DNA from: Aquisalimonas sp.
GTDB taxonomy: Bacteria > Pseudomonadota > Gammaproteobacteria > Nitrococcales > Aquisalimonadaceae
Direction of reading: 5' to 3'
Length of the DNA stretch: 16,212 nt
NCBI GenBank assembly: GCA_007127625.1
Contig: SKYZ01000119.1
Location: 1 to 16,212, forward strand
Shown here: one piece after another, positions 14,584 through 16,212 of the stretch
How positions within the stretch are numbered: the first letter of the stretch is position 1
Layout of the letters: the number at the start of each line of letters is the position of its first letter
Translations under genes and position numbers: made by a program
Notes under the pieces: generated by a model
Databases searched by the model: none
What the model was told of the DNA's origin: nothing
The model's input: only the letters and a program-made list of their open reading frames with translations

Positions 14584-15081
14584 CTACCGGGTGATCGCGG
14601 CAACATCGTGGTCGCCGGCGGCCTTCGCAGGCGTCTCCATTTCGGCCGCGATACGCGCGGCCTGACGACGAAGGCCATCCATCGGCCGGGCGAAGCCGAA
14701 GATCCCGGTGATGTGCAGGAACAGCCGGTAGAGAAAACGCAGACCGTCCCGCGGCCGACGCGGGATCAGGTGCATGTGCGCGTGGGAAATGTGCTGGTTC
14801 GCGGCCTTGCCGTCGTTGACCAGCAGGTTCGTGCCCTCCAGCCCAAGCCCCGCACGCCGCTGGGCCGCCAGCAGGCGGTCGAAGACCGCGTACAGGTGCG
14901 TTCGTGTGGCCTCATCCAGCTCATGGAGCTGCCCCACGTGCTGCCGCGGGATCAGCAGCACGTGCCCCTCGCCCAGCGGGTAGATGTCCATGAAGGCGAC
15001 ACACAGCTCGTCCGCATACACCTGGGCCGAGTGCTCCTGCCCGGCGATGATCCTGCAGAATACGCAGTCGGTCTCAGACAT
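14584..15081 (-). CDS. HIT-family nucleotide hydrolase with C-terminal extension
   Basis: Histidine-triad phosphoramidase or nucleotide hydrolase of 165 aa. It begins with CVFCRIIAG (C6 and C9, as in zinc-binding HIT proteins), has DIYPLGEGHVLLIPRQHV near 32-50 and the catalytic triad H100-A-H102-M-H104 within the HISHAHMHLIPR segment. Typical bacterial Hint proteins are about 105-120 aa; this one continues about 55 residues with a hydrophobic FLYRLFLHITGIFGF stretch (116-130) and a basic helix, possibly membrane associating. ATG 15081 gives the canonical MSETDCVFC start but has only a weak GAG ribosome site; a GTG at 15102 with GGTGGG upstream would add seven residues. The stop lies about 110 bases from convergent yghU. 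Confidence 0.88.
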   Translation of the reverse strand: MSETDCVFCRIIAGQEHSAQVYADELCVAFMDIYPLGEGHVLLIPRQHVGQLHELDEATRTHLYAVFDRLLAAQRRAGLGLEGTNLLVNDGKAANQHISHAHMHLIPRRPRDGLRFLYRLFLHITGIFGFARPMDGLRRQAARIAAEMETPAKAAGDHDVAAITR

Positions 15082-15176
15082 TTCTCGGCACTGAAGCTCC
15101 ACGCTGACCCACCGGGAATCGATACCCGGGCGGCTTTCGGAACCGATTCTCGGCGATCGAAACGTCTAAGGCTACC

Positions 15177-15211
15177 TTGCCGTGATCTCCTGGCAAGGGC
15201 GATCACGGCAA
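15177..15211. repeat. Perfect 11-bp inverted repeat between the CBS and HIT genes
   Basis: TTGCCGTGATC (15177-15187) and GATCACGGCAA (15201-15211) are exact reverse complements separated by 13 bases. It lies 17 bases past the CBS-gene stop and about 96 bases before the HIT start, both minus-strand genes. No T-run follows on the minus strand. It could be a non-canonical terminator for the CBS gene or an operator for the HIT gene. Confidence 0.6.
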
Positions 15212-15227
15212 CCTGATCACCCTGCGG

Positions 15228-15647
15228 TCACGATACGGGCCTGCCCTCCCCGCGAACGATCTCGATGAGCGCGTTCAACGCGTCGGTCGCCGTGAAAATG
15301 CCCAGAAACTGGCTATCCTCGTCCTGGACGATGACGCTGCCCACCTTGCTATCGGACATCGCGTAGGCCACATCGTCCAGGGGCGTGGTGGCGGCAACCG
15401 TCATGGGGTCAGTGGCCATGATGTCGGCAGCCCGCACCTGAAACTTGTCCGTATCCGGCAGACCGATGACGATGCGCACATCGCGGTCACTGATCACGCC
15501 CACGACCATATCCCCGCGAAGGACGGGAAGATGGCGAATCCCGTGCTTCTCCATAAGATGCCGGAGTTCATCCACATTCATGTCTTCGGTGGCAGTGACC
15601 GGGTCAGGCGTGGTGAACTCATCCACCGGCACTCGTGCTGATTTCAT
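15228..15647 (-). CDS. Tandem CBS-domain protein
   Basis: Stand-alone Bateman module of 139 aa with two CBS motifs: residues about 11-67 (VTATEDMNVDELRHLMEKHGIRHLPVL... VVGVISDRDV) and about 75-131 (MTVAATTPLDDVAYAMSDSKVGSVIVQD...LGIFTATDAL). Such proteins bind adenine nucleotides or S-adenosyl ligands and often regulate a partner, but no enzyme or transporter domain is fused here. AGGAGG lies about 6 nt before ATG 15647. The hydrophilic protein is cytosolic. It diverges from the DksA-like gene across 232 bases in which I see no convincing promoter. Confidence 0.92.
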   Translation of the reverse strand: MKSARVPVDEFTTPDPVTATEDMNVDELRHLMEKHGIRHLPVLRGDMVVGVISDRDVRIVIGLPDTDKFQVRAADIMATDPMTVAATTPLDDVAYAMSDSKVGSVIVQDEDSQFLGIFTATDALNALIEIVRGEGRPVS

Positions 15648-15879
15648 TGCATCCTCCTGTGATCGTCCGGATAAGGCCCCAGCCTACGCCCGAACCGTCC
15701 CAGCCATCCAGCCACCGCCAGCGGCATGCGGCACCCAGGCACCCCACGGCGGCGGCCCTCCGGGTGGGCGTGCCAGATCCTGTCCTCGGCCTCCGGCAGG
15801 TGGCACGCCGGTCAGTACTTGGCACAATGGTATCTGCCGCTGCAGCGCGCAGTGGCACTGCACATCGGGAGTAGCCGTG

Positions 15880-16146
15880 ATGGCCAAAGGGTTCGGGGAC
15901 GAGGACGACGTTCAGCAGCAGATCGAGACCACCATCGAGGATGAAGTGCGGCGTGCCCGCGGCGCGCTTCCCAGTGGCGAGAGCCTGAGCCACTGCGAAG
16001 AGTGCGGACAGCCCATTCCCGAGGCGCGCAGGAAGGTCCTCCCCGGCGTGCGCCTGTGCGTCGGCTGCCAGGAAGCCCACGACCGCGAAACCGGGCCCGG
16101 TCGCCTCTACAATCGCCGCGGGTCCAAGGACAGTCAGCTACGCTGA
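15880..16146 (+). CDS. DksA/TraR-family zinc-finger protein, YbiI-like
   Basis: Short (88 aa) DksA/TraR C4 zinc-finger protein. The layout is the YbiI type: MAKGFGDEDDVQQQIETTIED at the N-terminus, then ARGALPSGESLSHCEECGQPIPEARRKVLPGVRLCVGCQ. Cysteines C39-x2-C42 and C60-x2-C63 form the zinc finger. It lacks the long coiled coil of true DksA, so it may not enter the RNA polymerase secondary channel in the same way. ATG 15880 is preceded by GGGAG (spacing 8). The same frame is open upstream to 15445, but that part overlaps the CBS gene antisense and has no family similarity. Confidence 0.9.
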   Translation: MAKGFGDEDDVQQQIETTIEDEVRRARGALPSGESLSHCEECGQPIPEARRKVLPGVRLCVGCQEAHDRETGPGRLYNRRGSKDSQLR

Positions 16147-16212
16147 GCGCCCCGCGGAGCCAAGCCGCCCACCTTCGCTAACAGGGCCGCAGTCGCAGTA
16201 CCGCCTGCGATA

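Noticed and set aside
15801..15837. Sigma54-like TGGCAC boxes upstream of the DksA-like gene
   Set aside because: Neither box has GC at the required 10-base distance from GG, so the -24/-12 geometry fails.
15445..15879. Upstream extension of the DksA-like reading frame
   Set aside because: It overlaps the CBS gene antisense, is low-complexity Ser/Arg/Pro-rich, and the family N-terminus begins exactly at ATG 15880 with its own ribosome site.
16147..16212. Possible start or end of another gene at the right edge
   Set aside because: Only 66 bases, with no coding signature, ribosome site or hairpin that I can support.

Overview
The window is high-GC DNA with short intergenic gaps, Shine-Dalgarno-led genes and an envelope, signalling and stress gene set typical of a free-living Gammaproteobacterium. 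An Ectothiorhodospiraceae-like (halophilic or alkaliphilic) relative is my guess from overall protein style; it is an inference and not proven. There are no rRNA or tRNA genes, CRISPR arrays, insertion sequences or phage genes. No gene-free stretch exceeds about 300 bases.

Region 1 (1-5723). A 5'-truncated SAM-dependent methyltransferase gene of the 'extracellular factor / 3-hydroxypalmitate methyl ester' type runs into a convergent three-gene cluster on the minus strand. In transcription order this cluster encodes a periplasmic cupredoxin (5723-5034), a membrane receptor-type class III adenylate cyclase (5026-3113) and a patatin phospholipase carrying two cyclic-nucleotide-binding domains (3066-763). 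The cluster reads as a possible local circuit: periplasmic copper or redox protein, then cAMP synthesis, then a cAMP-gated lipid hydrolase. This is the most interesting part of the window. A possible internal promoter before the patatin gene means the effector may also be made separately.

Region 2 (5977-9140). On the plus strand, an LdtD-like L,D-transpeptidase and a MepK-like (M15/DUF882) endopeptidase overlap by ATGA, a maker/breaker pair for 3-3 peptidoglycan crosslinks. A small glyoxalase/VOC protein gene follows.

Region 3 (9141-10671). This is the most accessory-looking part. It holds a REP-like palindromic element, a small coiled-coil plus zinc-ribbon protein (minus), a divergent AbiTii-domain protein (plus; the domain is linked with phage abortive infection), and a dense group of hairpins between convergent genes.

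Region 4 (10678-15081). Here are a diguanylate cyclase with a periplasmic THI5/NMT1-like domain that appears to have lost about 50 residues internally, a zinc alcohol dehydrogenase, a divergent YghU-type glutathione transferase and a HIT-family hydrolase. A 21-bp perfect palindrome lies upstream of the diguanylate cyclase gene, and TGACGTCA palindromes flank the alcohol dehydrogenase gene.

Region 5 (15082-16212). A strong 11-bp inverted repeat is followed by a two-CBS-domain protein (minus) and a YbiI-like DksA/TraR zinc-finger protein (plus). The last 66 bases hold nothing I can identify. Two nucleotide second messengers, cAMP and c-di-GMP, are represented by synthesis enzymes within 8 kb.
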